Position numbers and translations under genes: made by a program
Notes under the pieces: generated by a model
Database searches by the model: none
The model's input: the letters and a program-made list of their open reading frames with translations, nothing else
Told to the model about the DNA's origin: nothing
Source: Cryptomeria japonica
Taxonomy: Eukaryota > Streptophyta > Pinopsida > Cupressales > Cupressaceae
Assembly: GCF_030272615.1 (NCBI RefSeq)
Contig: NC_081413.1
Location: 98,674,239 to 98,738,238, forward strand
Direction: 5' to 3'
Length of the DNA stretch: 64,000 bases
In this document: positions 1-12,770 of the stretch, in pieces
Numbering within the stretch: position 1 is the first letter of the stretch
How the letters are laid out: each line of letters opens with the position of its first letter

Positions 1-520
1 GACCTAATAGGACAAATTTGGGGTTCAAACATTTTCCTTGAGGGTTGGAACCTGAAAATTTAGAATCTTTAAGAACTCCCAAAAGTGTATTTGAAACATC
101 CATTTGTTTTGGAAGTCATTTGTGAGTTTGGAAAGTTAGAGTCCAAAAACCAATTAGGTAAACTTAATGCAATTAGGCCTCCCTCACTCGCCAATCTTGG
201 ACAGTCATGGTTATGGGACTCAAGGGTTGCTAAAACATATTGAATTGGTGTATTTTTATGGTGGATAAGCCCTCTGATCCATTCCATAAGTTGGTGAATT
301 TATTTCATGTGTTTGGGAGTACCCTATCCTTGTTAGGTGTAGGCTTAAGGGTCAATCAAATGGATCTTGTCACACAAATGGTGTGTGATGTTTTTTCCTT
401 GTTTCAAGAGGTCACTAAACAAATCCTTGAGAGACTAGAGAGTCTAAGAGGAAAAGTGTTTGTTTGATTTGTGGGGTATTCAAGGCCTAGTCATGTGTGG
501 GTTTAGGCTTCATCAGTTCA
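1..520. other. Unassigned sequence left of the gypsy pol remnant
   Basis: No recognisable protein domain, LTR terminus, primer site or RNA gene is visible. Short open stretches occur on both strands but lack a coherent protein signature. A complete gypsy element would have gag and protease here, so this part has been lost, replaced or mutated beyond recognition. Confidence 0.4.
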
Positions 521-536
521 CCATAAGCTAAAGCCC

Positions 537-1977
537 TTGAAGGAGGTGAAAGAAAAGGTATGTAGTAATGCCATAATATGTTTTGTGGATGAAAGAAAAA
601 AATTGAAAGGCATGAACCACGAACCTGTGTGTTTTGCTTTAATTTTGAGAGTGGATAAAGAAGATAGTGAAGAGATGTCTGTAGAAGTTTCTAGTTTGTT
701 GAATGAGTTTCAAGATATTATGTATGATAACGTGCCTGAGGGTTTACCACTTATGAGGAAGACCAGTCATCAGATTGACCTAATCCTTGGATTCAGTTTT
801 TCAAATAAGACAGCCTACAAAATGACTCTAGCAAAAAATGAAGAGTTGAACCGACAAGTTCAAGAGTTGTTGAGAAAAGGATTGATCCGAGAGAGCTCGA
901 GTCCAAGTGTGGTACCTGTTGTACTAGCACCAAAGAAGAATGGAGAATGGAGGATGTGTATGGACTCTGAGGCCATAAACAAGATAACAATCAAGTACAA
1001 ATTTCCTCTGCCAAGGATAGATGACCTTATAGACTACTTGGGTGGAGTGGAGTACTTCACAAAGATTGATCTAAAGAGTGGATATCATCAAATCTAGATT
1101 AGAGAGGGGGATGAGTGGAAGACCTCCTTAAAAAACAAAGAAGGCCTGTATGAGTGGTTATTCATGCCTTATGGGCTAACCAATGCATCTAGCACATTCA
1201 TGCAGCTCATAAACGAGGTACTGAAAGAATTTATGGGTAAGTTTGTTATTGTTTACCTCGATGATATTTTAATTTTTAGTAAGACATTGGAGGAGCATTT
1301 TATCCACATTCATAGAGTTTTTGAGAAGCTGAGAGAGGAAAAATTGTTAATTAATTTGAAGAAGTGTAGTTTTGTGAAGAAGGATTTAGTATACTTGGGG
1401 TTTGGTGTCTCACCAGAAGGTCTTAAAATGGACCCAAAGAAGGTAAATGCTATTCTGGAATGGCCTACCCCAAGGACTATTACTAAGGTGAGATCTTTCC
1501 ATGGTTTGGCTAGTTTTTATAGGAAGTTTATTAGAAACTTCAGTAGCATTTGTGTACCCTTGATTGAAACAATGAGAGGGGATATGAAAGAATTCAGGTG
1601 GAGTATGCGAGTGGCAAAGAGTTTTGATTTGTTGAAGAAGAAGGTGATAGAACAACCTATTTTAGCCCTTCTAGATTTCAATAAGGTGTTTCAGGTGGAT
1701 TGTGATACCAGTGGTAATACCATTGGAGTTGTTTTGAGCCAAGAAGGTAGGCCCATTGCATATTTCAATGAAGAGATAAATGAAGCAAAGAATAAATATT
1801 CTATTTATGATCAGGAATTTTATGCAATAGCTCAAGAATTAAAAAAATGGAGACACTATCTATTGCCAAAATAATTTTTTTTCTATACTGATCATCAAGA
1901 ATTGCAATACTTGAATAGTCAAGAAAAATTGAATCAGAGACATTTGAAATGGGTGGATTTTTTGCAAATTTACACTT
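537..1977 (+). pseudogene. Gypsy reverse transcriptase and RNase H pseudogene
   Basis: The translation shows the gypsy pre-RT linker (HEPVCFALI, DNVPEGLP), then the RT motifs [32 protein letters not shown] and the catalytic YLDDIL near 1,254-1,271. RNase H follows with [17 protein letters not shown] and YTDHQEL, supplying the D-E-D residues. The family copies template RNA to cDNA in virus-like particles. In-frame stops lie at 1,095-1,097 and 1,872-1,874. A frameshift in a T-run near 1,970-1,980 moves the downstream integrase to another frame. It cannot make an active enzyme. Confidence 0.9.
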
Positions 1978-3501
1978 TTTTTGAAGCACAATAGTGGGAG
2001 GTCTAACAGAGTTGAAAATACCTTGAGTAGGAAGCATATTTTGCTTACAGAAATGCAATTTGAGGTGGTTGGGTTCAATGAAATCAAGATATTGTATCTT
2101 GAGGTTCCAGATTTTGTAGAGGCTTGGAAAGCTTACAAGGAGCTTGTTACTTTAGATAGGACAAGGTGGTTGGATTTCATAATCCAAGATGGTATGTTGT
2201 TCAAGGGAAGCCATTTGTACATTCTAAGGAGCTCCATGAGGGTTAATTTGATCAAAGAGAAGCACAGTGGAGGAATGGAAGGACACTTTGATCAGAATAA
2301 GATAATTGCCATTATCAATGAACATTATTATTGGCCTCATTTATCATAGGATGTGAAGAAATTTGTGCAAAGTTGCAGAGTGTGCCAGAATACAAGGTTG
2401 TATCAGCCATTACCTGTACCTGAGAGGCCATGGGAAGACATAAGTATGTATTTTGTTCTTGGTTTACCAAGGACACGAAGAGGGAACGGTTTAGTTTTTG
2501 TGGTAGTTGGTAGGATTTTGAAGATGGTACATTTAATTCCATGTCAGAAGACCCATGATGTTCTTCACATTGTTGATTTATTCTTTAGGGAGGTGGCAAG
2601 ACTGCATGGTTTGCCAAAAAGTATTATTTCAAATCATGATACCAAATTTGTTGGATACTTTTGGAGGACCTTGTGGAAGAAGTTGAAGATGGAGTTGAAG
2701 TTCAATTCTACACACCATCTGCAGAGCGATGGGTAAAATGAAGTGGTGAACATGAGTCTGGGTAACCTACTAAGATGCTTGGTAGGAAATAAACCTAAGG
2801 GATGGGATCTTATTTTACCATAGGAAAAAATTTCTTACAATAATTTCATCAACAGAAATACTGGTAGGTCACCATTCCAAATTGTTTATGGAGGTAGTCC
2901 AAGGACCACTCCAGAATTGAGGAAGATGGACTAAGAAAAGCATACAAGTGTCGAAGTCGAAGACTTTGCAGAACACATCAGATATATGCATGAAGAGGTG
3001 AGGAAGCACATCAATGAGATGAATTTGTAATATAAGGCAAAGGACAATCAGAAAAGGAGGTATAAGGAGTTCTAGATTGGTAACGAGGCGATGGTCCATT
3101 TGACAAAGGAAAGGTTTCTAGTAGGGACATACAATAAGATGAAAATAAAGAAGTTTGGTCCCTACAAGATTTTGAAGAAACATGATTCAAGGAATGCATA
3201 TGAGGTAGAGTTGTCGGATGGAGTCAATATCTCCCCTATGTTCAACGTTGCAGACTTAACAAAATATCATGAAAGCGGCACAAAGGAGGAGCCAGTAATT
3301 GAATAGCATAAAATCCTTGCACCTACTTCAGAGAAGGAGTAGATCGAAGCAATTTTGGATAGCCATGTAGGAAGGAGTATCAAGAACAAGTAGTATGAGG
3401 AGTATCTGGTGAAATGGAGGGGAAGACCTATTGAAGATTATTCATGGTTGTCCAAGGTAGAGGTTGACCGTTTGGGTTTTCCTCAACCAGCTGAGACGTG
3501 A
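1978..3501 (+). pseudogene. Gypsy integrase with C-terminal chromodomain, pseudogene
   Basis: An HHCC zinc-binding region is seen (KHSGGMEGH, then CRVCQ near 2,370-2,390). In the DDE core the first Asp position reads MYFVLGLP where the family has a D, the second reads SNHDTKF where the family has SDRD, and the third region QSDG-stop-NEVVN keeps the Glu. Two of the three catalytic acids are therefore lost. The chromodomain (YLVKWRGRPIEDYSWL) lies near 3,400-3,460 and would bind modified histones. Stops occur at 2,347, 2,734, 2,821, 2,932, 3,028, 3,073, 3,304, 3,340 and 3,391. The TGA at 3,499-3,501 is the likely original end. Confidence 0.88.
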
Positions 3502-4202
3502 TGGGGTCACTTCTCAAACTACCCCAGGTGTCTGATGCAGGAGCATCCAGTGGTGTAAGGGCAATCCTACATCACCCAATTTGGATGAATAAGAGATTCC
3601 AACTTTAAGAATTGGCAAGCTGCCTTTTCTTGTCGACAGCCAAAAATAGAAATCTTTTACTTTAAAGGTGGATGGAGCCCACATTTTGCGGGAAGCTTGA
3701 GAACACAAAAATAAGCACATTGGCAAAAGAATCAAATCAAAAGAATTAACGGTTTAAAAGTTATTCAAGTTTCATTTTCCTAAAAAAACTGAAAAAAAAA
3801 TCTTCTAAGTTAGATTTGAACCATTAAATAGTTTCAAACAGCCCCAAAAAATGGCAGGAATCGATAGAGCAGATTCTTATCATATTCTTCACTCACAAAG
3901 ATTTTTTGATGTTTTAAACAATGTGTCAATCCAATTATCTGATCAAAATTTATGGCTACTGAAAGTTGGACAATTTTCGGAAAGTTTCAATTTTTGAATT
4001 TGGCTGTATTTTTATATTTCCAATTTCATGTTTTGGCATTTGTCCACCAATTAGTAATTTCTAAATTATAATTTCAGCTCCAAAATAGTGGAAGGCTATT
4101 TAGGACTCATGGAGGGAAACTTGTGAATGGGTGATGTATGTGAGTTCTTGGGAATTTAGTTCTAGGTTGGTAAATTGTTTTGTAAGGGTTTTTCTAGAAA
4201 AC

Positions 4203-4211
4203 TCTATAAAT
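4203..4211 (+). promoter_or_regulatory. TATA-like box in the gypsy LTR
   Basis: TCTATAAAT lies in an LTR at a position suitable for a Pol II core promoter. The equivalent site in the second tandem unit (near 4,985) reads TTTGTAAGT and has lost the motif. Confidence 0.4.
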
Positions 4212-5046
4212 TGTTGTATTGTAGCTTGTGAGGATTGATTCCTCTAGATTGTAATTGCATGTTTTGCAGATATTTGATTTCAGATAATAAATTATAATCT
4301 TTTATATTTTTCATTCCTATGGTTTTCTATGTCTCAAATTCTGCCCTCATCACTTGTCTTCACAAAAGGTTGAGTTGGTTCCCCATGGGTATCACTTCGG
4401 CACCAGGGTCTAGAGAGACTACCAGGAAAACCTTTGTTGATGGGTGTCAATGTCTAGGGACTACTAGGAAAAAACTTGTTGATAGCATGTGTTTGGAAGC
4501 TTGAGAATGAAAAAATAAGCACATTGGCTAAAGAATCAGGTCAAAAGCATTAATGATTTGAAAGTTATTCAAGTTTTAGTTTCCTGAAAAAACAAAAAAA
4601 AATTCTTCCAAGTCAAATCTGAAGCATTAAATAGTTTCAAACGACCCTAAAAATGGCGGGAATCAACAGAGTATAATCTTAGCATATTCTTCACTTAGAT
4701 AGATTTCTGACGCTTCAAACAGCACGTCAATCTGATTCCAGGATCAAAAATTATGACTGCCGAAAGTTGGACAATTTTTGAATCTAGGTGTATTTTTATA
4801 TTTCAAATTTCATGTTTTGGTATTTGTCTACCAATTAGTAATTTCTAAATTGTAATTTCAGCTCCAAAATGGTGGAAGGTTATTTAGGACTCATGGAAGG
4901 AAACTTGTGAGTGGTTGTTGTATGTGATTTTTTGGGAATTTAGTTTTGTGTTAGGAAATTGCATTATAAGGGTTTTTCCAAAAAACTTTGTAAGTTGTTG
5001 TATTGCAGCCTGTGAGGATTGATTCCTCTAGATTGTAATTTCATGT

Positions 5047-5512
5047 TGTGAGATTTTGCCAAGATCAAGAGGCAATGGAAAGCACAAATAAGAGAGACAA
5101 AATATATGATAGAAATAAACTGTATTCTATCAAGATGAAAATGTTGATCAACTGGATCATCAATTGATCGTTACATAAAATGAATATGAGCCTGCTTATA
5201 TAGGCAAGGCTATATGGATATGTGAGCACACAAACATGACATGTGGCTCAATCAGAAACAAGGGTAGGTAGGAAATAGGTGTGGGTAGGTAGGAGAAACA
5301 ATGTAATATTCCACATGAGGTGGATCACCCACTGAATGTGGAGTGTAACAACAAGATCACACCATAAAAGGTGGAAATTCTCCTACACACACTATCCCAA
5401 TGTGGCACAAACACCCAAGTGTCTCATACCCAAACTACTATGAAATGCATTTCCTAAGTAAACTTAATTAAGGTGTAATAATATCCAAGATGAATAATTA
5501 TTTACACCAACA
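5047..5512 (-). mobile_element. Solo LTR (family G), 466 bp, with CATGT target duplication
   Basis: The sequence runs from TGTGAGATTTTGCC to TTTACACCAACA, so both strands end TG...CA. It is flanked by CATGT at 5,042-5,046 and 5,513-5,517, and it interrupts the tandem unit precisely (the other unit lacks it). The minus strand carries CCTATATAAGCAGG, a plausible TATA box, which sets the orientation. A second, right-truncated copy begins at 63,692. A short TRIM-like element cannot be excluded. Confidence 0.85.
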
Positions 5513-5744
5513 CATGTTTTGTAGATAGTTGGTTTCAGATAATAAAGTATAATCTTTTGTGTCTTTCATTGCTACATTTTTCTGTGTCTCGAATTTTGTC
5601 CTCATCACTTGTCTTCACAAAAGGTTGAGTTTGTTCTGCATGGGTATCACTTGGGTACTGGGGTCTACAGAGAGACTACCAAGAAAATCCTTGTTGATGG
5701 GTGTCGGGGTCTAGGGACTACCAGGAAAACCCTTGTTGATAGCA

Positions 5745-8364
5745 TTTGATGGCACTCTTTTGTATATGTGTCCTACTAACTTAGCCTTTGTGTTTTGATG
5801 GTGGCCTTTGGTGAGTTTTGTGCTTTGTGATTAAGCCTTGCTTGGTGTATTTATTTATATTTTAGCTGCTAGTCTTCAATTGTTGTTGCATATGTTTTAT
5901 TTTCCTTGGAGGTTAGGTGTCAACCTAGGTTTAGTGTGTGTGGGGGGGACCTTATGTCATTCTTTGAAGCATAGGGGTGGACCTTTTGGTTTCACATGGC
6001 CAGGTGGTTTTGTGCCTTCTTCTATTGGGATTTTCTTCATTGGATCTTCATGCACGTGATTGAGGATTCTATATCTCTTTAGTTCTTGTGTTATGGATTC
6101 TTGGAGCAGTTATGATCTATTCTCTATGATTGCGAGATATCATTGTAAAATGTAACTTGGATAATTATTCTTGTAGTTAGAGTTTATGATTCCTTATTGA
6201 AGCAAGTAATGTATATTTTTATTAAACATCTTGGTTGAAATGTAATATGTATTATATAACAATGTCTTATGTGATTTCTTCTATTTAGAAATGGATTTAT
6301 TATATTATAAGATGATTATGGAATATCTAGTTGTAGGATACATCAGCTAGAAACATTTGGCATTGGTGTATTAAAATGAACCTATTGGTTAGAAATGTTA
6401 AATAGATTATAATTCATGATTAAGTTATGGTTTGGTTAACTAGTTATTTCCTATGTTTTATGTGGTGAAACTAAAATTATATTAAGGGAAAATCATGCAT
6501 TAATGTAATTTGATGTTATTAAATTTATTTGATGTTGTTCATATCTTTATGTTGTGTTTAAGTAATGATCTTGAGTTACCCTAGGGAATGCAATTTTTAT
6601 AATATAAGATAATTTTGCGTATGTATTTATGTTTAATGATATATCATACTTAATTGGTGTATGTGTTATTTAAATATTTATGTGTGGTAGCAACCTTTAA
6701 TAAATAAAAAATTGTCTCTATTTCCTAGTTATTTAGTTAGTATCTCTAGGCTATTCTTGGTGGGCATTACACATATAAGTGGCATATTTTTAGACATGAG
6801 ACATATCTTATGAGTAATATATTGAGTTGTAGCACCAATGCATGCTTCTACAAAGGATAAAACTTCCCACAAATAAAGAATGGATGTGCTCATGACTTCC
6901 CTCAACCATCTTTAAGGTACATATCATTTTGTAGTTTTCTTAATTTTAGAAAATTTAATAGTTTTGAGGTTTGATTTTTTCCCCAAAAGATACATATTAT
7001 AGGTTCACAATTTTCCTCCAACAAAATAATCCCTAAGAGTCATAGAAAATATAGTGAATTATTCACTAAAGGTGATAGAATCATTCTAATTTTGTTGTGA
7101 TCGAAGAATAATGCCCCATGCCATAAATAAATTACCCATGTTCCCTCAATTTTATCATTTTATTATATTATGTGTTTCTTGGAAAATATTTTAAGTATCC
7201 ATGTATGTGTACCATTCGATATGCTACTTGGATATGGATATCAAACATTCCTTGGGATTTTCCATTGTTACAAATGAATATTCAAACATAAGGCCATGTC
7301 ATTGGTTCATATCGACTAATAAGTCCTTATTTAATTTGGCACAAGAGTATAATGCATGATAATAGGCCCCAACTATTCTTTTATTTTTGGTCTCATTAGT
7401 TATGTTATGAATAATGTGATTTGGCGCACTCTCAAGCATTCCTAAAAATAAAAGTGACAATATAGCTCCAAAGCCATTCGATCTACCACCACAAACTTGG
7501 GTCGATGGCTTGTAATACATGTGATAATTCTACTACAAATATCCTTAGTAATATCCATGATAGAACACTTTTCACATATATGGATCATTTGCAACATACA
7601 TGGGTTGACCTTCATTTCTAGAATAGTTTAGGTGGGGGCCTATCATATTTAAAATATAAATTTTGTAATTGATACTAATCCATTATGGATAACTAGTGAA
7701 TTTATATAATATGTAGTGCATAACATTAGGATTCCCATACCTATAAATGTATAGTGTGGTACATTGTAGCAAAATTCATTGATCATGTACCCTCATCCCC
7801 CATGGTAAATTATAACCCCTTCCAAGGAAATTCAAGGTGTCAAGTTTTTAGAATTGTTCTCTTCTCCACAAGTCTAAAATTTGAAATTTTTATTTTAGGG
7901 GGAAAGCATCATTGTGAATTGGGATTTTTTCTTATAAATATTTGCCTATTTGACTCATGATATGCTAGATTTAGGTACTTGTAGCTAATATTTTGAACCT
8001 TATATGGACTTAGTAGAACTCTTCTCATATTTATATAGGGGAACATCTATGGAATTTTTCAATGTTGATATATTGTATGTAATGGTGAATTTAACTTAGA
8101 ATCATTAATATAAGAAATTGGTATTCCAAAAAAAATGATTCATCTCAATATTTGTAAGTTAATTGTTATGTTTGTTATGCATTCTCCTTCTTTTAACTAT
8201 TACATCATGAGTTGTGTTGGTATTCAAGGAAATGAAAACATGTAACCACAAGGTCATTGTGGTAACATCTTAGGATGTATGGTGCCTTGATAATAATGAT
8301 AAGTAAAAAAGATACACTTAGGAACATTTATTTACCTACTTATAATCTATATGAATAATCAAAT
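5745..8364. other. AT-rich sequence without recognisable genes
   Basis: Short open frames on both strands show no known domain, no consistent codon signal and no splice-like architecture I can support. The stretch is AT-rich with scattered T and A runs. No LTR terminus pair or terminal inverted repeat was recognised. Confidence 0.4.
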
Positions 8365-8990
8365 TGTTAGACACACCCCAGACTAAGAGGGTGGTTGGGG
8401 TGAATCAATCTTGAATAAATCTTAATAATTTATAATTTGATTCAATTCAACTTTAAAATTTACTCTTTATCAGTGACAAACAAAGATAAGAAATGAACAC
8501 ACATACACAAGAGAACACCAATTTTTTTCTGGAAACCTCAAGAAGAGAAACACCACGATGAGATTTAACTCATACTATATAAATAATATTACAATTTTTT
8601 GAAGGGATCACTACCCAAGGAAGCTCACTACTCTGGAAGGACTTGCAAGCTAAGGATCACTTCCTTAGAGAAAGATATAAAGGACTTCCTGAACACACCC
8701 ACTATCTCCAAGCAAGATACATGAATTTTTTAGTTACAATGAATATTCCTTCAACATCACAATATCTAGCAATCTCCCTAAAATATAGCTACTCTTGATT
8801 TATTACCTCAAGCAACCATTAGGAATTTCAACTCCAATACTTTCACCACATGCACTTGTTGTTTCACATTCACATATTTCACATTCCATAAACTACCATG
8901 CCATTTTCAATTGACTTGATCTTCTCTATATACCATCCTCACCATCTTAAGACATCAATTAGGTCGACCAGAATAGGGGACATGAAGTAA
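8365..8990 (-). repeat. Relic LTR, minus orientation
   Basis: It starts TGTTAGACACACCCCAG, followed at 8,381-8,407 by a degraded form of the GAGAGGGGGGG-TGAATCA motif found near the same end of the LTRs of copia-1, copia-2, C, E and F. Further in it resembles E's LTR in style (TGGAAACCT, AGGATCACTTCCTTA). No adjoining primer site, coding region or second copy was found, and the right limit is approximate. Confidence 0.5.
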
Positions 8991-11783
8991 TCCCACAAGG
9001 TTGGCCACATAAACATAATTATGGTCAAAGCGGTCCTATCCAAGAGATAGTGAGGACTTATAATCATATTAATACATCATCTAAGGTGGCCCCAAACATT
9101 ACACATGTTGGTGCACATCCTCCAAGGTCAACAATAGGGTAAAGTGAAAGTAAAACGTGTAGCTCATAAGCAACCAGCCCAAAAACACTCTCTCCAAATG
9201 AATATTCATAATGTGGATCCCTACAAACCATAGTAGGACCTAAAAAATACTCAAAACATTTCCCAATCTAGCGGAAGCCCCCCAAAGATGAACCGCAAGC
9301 AAGAGAACAATCCCTATTGGCCAGATAGCTATCAATTACCTTGAAAACCAACACCAAATAGACCATCCAACATCATTTGGATCACATAGAGGTGTTCCAT
9401 GAACCCTCAACAACATCCTCATATAATTCTTTAACATTTTCAATCCAAAACCAATTTTCCAAAACCAAACTAACACAAAATTCTTCATTATTGAAATGCC
9501 AAGAAATACTATCATGAGATAGGTCATCAACAAACACACTTCCAGAAAGCTTCGTCACCTAAAATTTTAACTGGATACCCTCCAATCCGCAACCAAAAAA
9601 AATCAAAAAGTGGAGCAATTTGAAGCATTCTCTGCAACCAGTTCTTACCAATCAACACACTCCCAACATGTTGTCATTACTAGAGACATCAACTAAAACA
9701 TGAGGGACTTGAACAAGATAGAAGTGCAATGTCCATAGACCATAGACATTATATCTAAAATTGTAAGATCATATGTACAAAAGCAGAGGAACGTAGAGAA
9801 TTCTTCTAGACTTCATTCAACACACTTGTTTTGCAATTTCACTCTTAAACAAATTTCAGACACAAGGACACCACTTGTTCACTTGGGAGAAACAAAGAAT
9901 ATATTGTAGTAGCCTGTAGTATGCATAGGACCGTCCAGAAACCATCACTTCATCATCATTCTTCTAATCCTCATCTTAGTATGATATCATCATGATAGTA
10001 TCATCAACATCATCACAACATACTAAATGTGGCCATCAATACCAAGAAAGTTGGACATCCACAACAAAGAATCTCTTCATGCATCTTGAATCTCTAACAA
10101 CCTTTTGCACAAAAATCTAGTCAACAATCATGATAATAGATTCCAACAATCTCCAATAGACACAACATATACATTTCACCATCAAAGAGCTGACAACCAA
10201 TCTCCAATACAAACTAACAATCACATCTCAATACTAAGTATATCATCAACACACACATTGAGGGTTGACATAAATGACAATTATTGCCAACATAAATATA
10301 CTACAAGAGTAAGATAGGTAGAACATGTAGAGCATAACAGAGTATAGGGTGAACTAGAGAAGTATATGTAATGAATGTAATTTAAGAAAATGATATAATC
10401 CAACCATATGTGATGTTTATATCTATTCTTGCAATATAGACTAACTTGCGGTGCCTATGAATTTATAGTTTTTTTTAAAATCATTATATTATGTATGTTT
10501 TATTAACTATACTATTATGATTTTATTTTTATTGCATCACCCATGCATTAAATTAATGACAGGACCATCCCACAATAATGGTTCCCTCCTTTTGGCCAAA
10601 TCGACACGATGAAATTACCATTTGCACCAAATCCTCACATTCTAACACTTATAGTAGCTAAACCATTAAAAATTTGAAGATGAAACAAAATATTGATTTG
10701 TGAGGATTTTTGTGTAGATTATAAATATATTTAAAAAATAAAAATTAGACATAATTTGTAAATCTATTTACATCTTTCAATAACTTATTTTTATAGTAAT
10801 CAACATTTTTTAGAAGTGACATTTATATCATCATGCATAAAAAAAATTTATAGAAAGGATTAAATTGTAATTTTTAAAATATAGATTTTTCACACCAATA
10901 TCTATTGCATCGACAATTTTTCATAATATTTTGTTGCATATATGTTTTTAGTTGATTTTTGAAGTCGGGGTATTTATAATTTGGAGAGGTGTATGTTGTC
11001 ATGCATAGCTTTTTTTATATGCATTTTAATTAAATTATTTTTTAGTTGAAATGAGATTATTTTTTTCAGATAAGCACTACCATTACGGGGTAGCTCCCTT
11101 GTATTAAAATGCAAAACTATATTACATTATGAAAAATGAAGTCGGGATAAATTAATCCCAATACCATAATCAAGAACTCTTTTGTCATGAACCGTATTTT
11201 CAATAATTATGTTATTAGGAAAATAATGTATGTTTTTCATTTATGAATTAAAATTGTAATGGAGATGAATTTTTATTACAATGATAATGCAGTCAGTATG
11301 CAAATGAAATGATTTATATTTCTTTACTCATACGAATGCAAATACAAGGCTAGTGTTATATTTATTGGGGATCGTCATTACTGATGAGCTATTGAGTGCA
11401 AGTGATGCAGGAACAGGTGAAGGCAAATGAAGGCGAGAACAAGGCTAGAGTTGTCTTAGCTCATGGACTTCGATAGATTAGAGGAATCTCACACACCACA
11501 GTAGAAAAGTTATGTTTATGAAATTGTGATTTCATCAATGCATGATTTTGAATTAGAAATAAAATTCTATGAGTAATGACAATTGTTAAATTTATCTCGT
11601 CTATGATGGTGAAAAGTAGTTTGATATTTGGAAAAAGAGTTAGTGATTTAACAATTTAACATTCTTTATACAAGATGATTTAATGTTCCTAGAATAAGAT
11701 AATGTAATTTCACTAATGAATGTTTTGTTTACAATTATCCAAATTTCATATGCTTGTTAGTTAGATAACTGTGATTCAATCGT
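8991..11783. other. Unassigned AT-rich region with a possible degraded coding remnant
   Basis: Between about 9,330 and 9,700 the minus strand gives runs of protein-like sequence rich in Trp and Phe across shifting frames, as in a decayed transposon ORF. I cannot assign a family. The rest shows nothing beyond A/T-rich DNA and ATCATC-rich patches near 9,940-10,020. Confidence 0.25.
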
Positions 11784-11810
11784 GTATATATATATATATA
11801 TATATATATA
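11784..11810. repeat. (TA)n microsatellite
   Basis: An uninterrupted TA dinucleotide run of about 27 bp, in AT-rich DNA. Confidence 0.95.
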
Positions 11811-12006
11811 ATGAAGGTGATTGTGTATTATGTGTATTTATTTTAAATTATGCTTAAGTGAATATTTTCTTATTATATAAACATGACAATTCGAAATAAT
11901 GTATTAATGACTATACATATATATAATTTAGATTATATATCTTATTTCTAATACCTTTTTACACATAGATTTCTTTAATATAACATGTAATATATAATAG
12001 TCATGT

Positions 12007-12770
12007 ATTATAAAGGTGGCGGGTTTTAAGCCAGCGACTGTTAGTAAAGTCGCGGACAGTGGTCGACCTGGCACCCTACGACTTCCAGTGAGCAACAGAG
12101 AGGTCGATGGACTAAGGGTGGTCGATCGACAGACTTGGGTTAAGCAGGTCGATACTCATTGACATAGTCAATCAAGGGAGAGACGTGGCAAAGATGGTAA
12201 TGTAACTGCTCCATCCAAACAGTAGAGACCGCGAGGTAAGTGGATCTGCATTAGATATCCAACATTTGTTGTTAAGAAAACCTTAGTCGAGTCAGAGAAG
12301 ATAGGTAGACGTGGAGTAGAGGTGAGTAGTTTTGGTAAATGTTTAAAACAATAGATGTAGAGCCTAGTCGACATGTATGCAGTCCCTAAGAGTTCTAAAC
12401 CATTTAAAACTAAAAGAGCTTTATGACTAACAGTGGTGTCGTAGAGATGGCTAAGTAAAATCCAAAAGCTTAGGAGCTAACGTAGGATGAGAATAGGATA
12501 AATAACAGTGTAGGCTAAATAGAAAGGACGACAAGAATAACAAGAGAAGAAAGAAGAAAGAAGAAAGAATAGAGAGGAAAGAATAGAGAAGGAAAGAGAA
12601 GAAATAAGAGTGAGGATATAGAGAATAGTATTGATAAAAGAAGTGATAGATAGAGAAGAGTAGAGCGACAAGAAGGTTATTGAGGAGTCTAGAAGGAGAA
12701 AAGCAAGCAGATTTGGGCAAGGAAAGCGAGTCAATCACCCCAAATCAATATCAAGATAATAGGAGGTAGG
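12007..12770. other. GC-contrasting block of unknown nature
   Basis: A sharp change from AT-rich DNA to a less AT-rich stretch begins just after TATTATAAAGG near 12,008-12,018. It contains repeated GGTCGA/GTCGAC-type words, then a purine-rich tract on the plus strand (about 12,480-12,720, many AGAAGAAAGAA units), and ends near CAATCACCCCAAATC. No coding frame is convincing; the long open frames on the minus strand are pyrimidine-tract artefacts. It could be an LTR or 5' untranslated leader with its TATA box, or a first exon of a noncoding transcript. Confidence 0.3.

Larger units (their letters stand above)
521..5744 (+). mobile_element. Decayed Ty3/gypsy chromovirus, 5' part missing
   Basis: The order RT, RNase H, integrase, chromodomain, 3' LTR is that of plant chromoviruses. 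The 5' LTR, gag and protease are not visible. The coding part carries about eleven in-frame stops and at least one frameshift, so the copy is dead. The LTR begins near 3,533 (TGATGCAGGAGC) and probably ends near 5,744 (GTTGATAGCA). The element limits are approximate because no second LTR or target duplication is in the window. Confidence 0.8.
3533..5744 (+). repeat. 3' LTR of the gypsy element with internal tandem duplication
   Basis: Two diverged direct copies sit head to tail: about 3,691-4,494 and 4,495-5,744, the second enlarged by a 466-bp solo LTR at 5,047-5,512. Matching landmarks are AAGCTTGAGAA at the start, GATTGATTCCTCTAGATTG in the middle and TTGTTGATAGCA at the end. Without the inserted LTR and its extra target copy, the second unit is about 780 bp against about 804 bp. 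Either the LTR duplicated internally or two LTR pieces are joined. Confidence 0.65.

Noticed and set aside
240-467. Plus-strand 75-codon open frame as the N-terminus of the gypsy polyprotein
   Set aside because: No gag or protease motif, different frame relation and no similarity to A's gag; not supported.
5838-6059. Plus-strand 73-codon open frame with Trp and Gly
   Set aside because: No domain, no neighbours, no relative elsewhere in the window; within chance expectation.
12451-12738. Two overlapping minus-strand open frames of 85-95 codons rich in Leu, Ser and Phe
   Set aside because: They are the complement of a purine-rich low-complexity tract; composition alone keeps them open.
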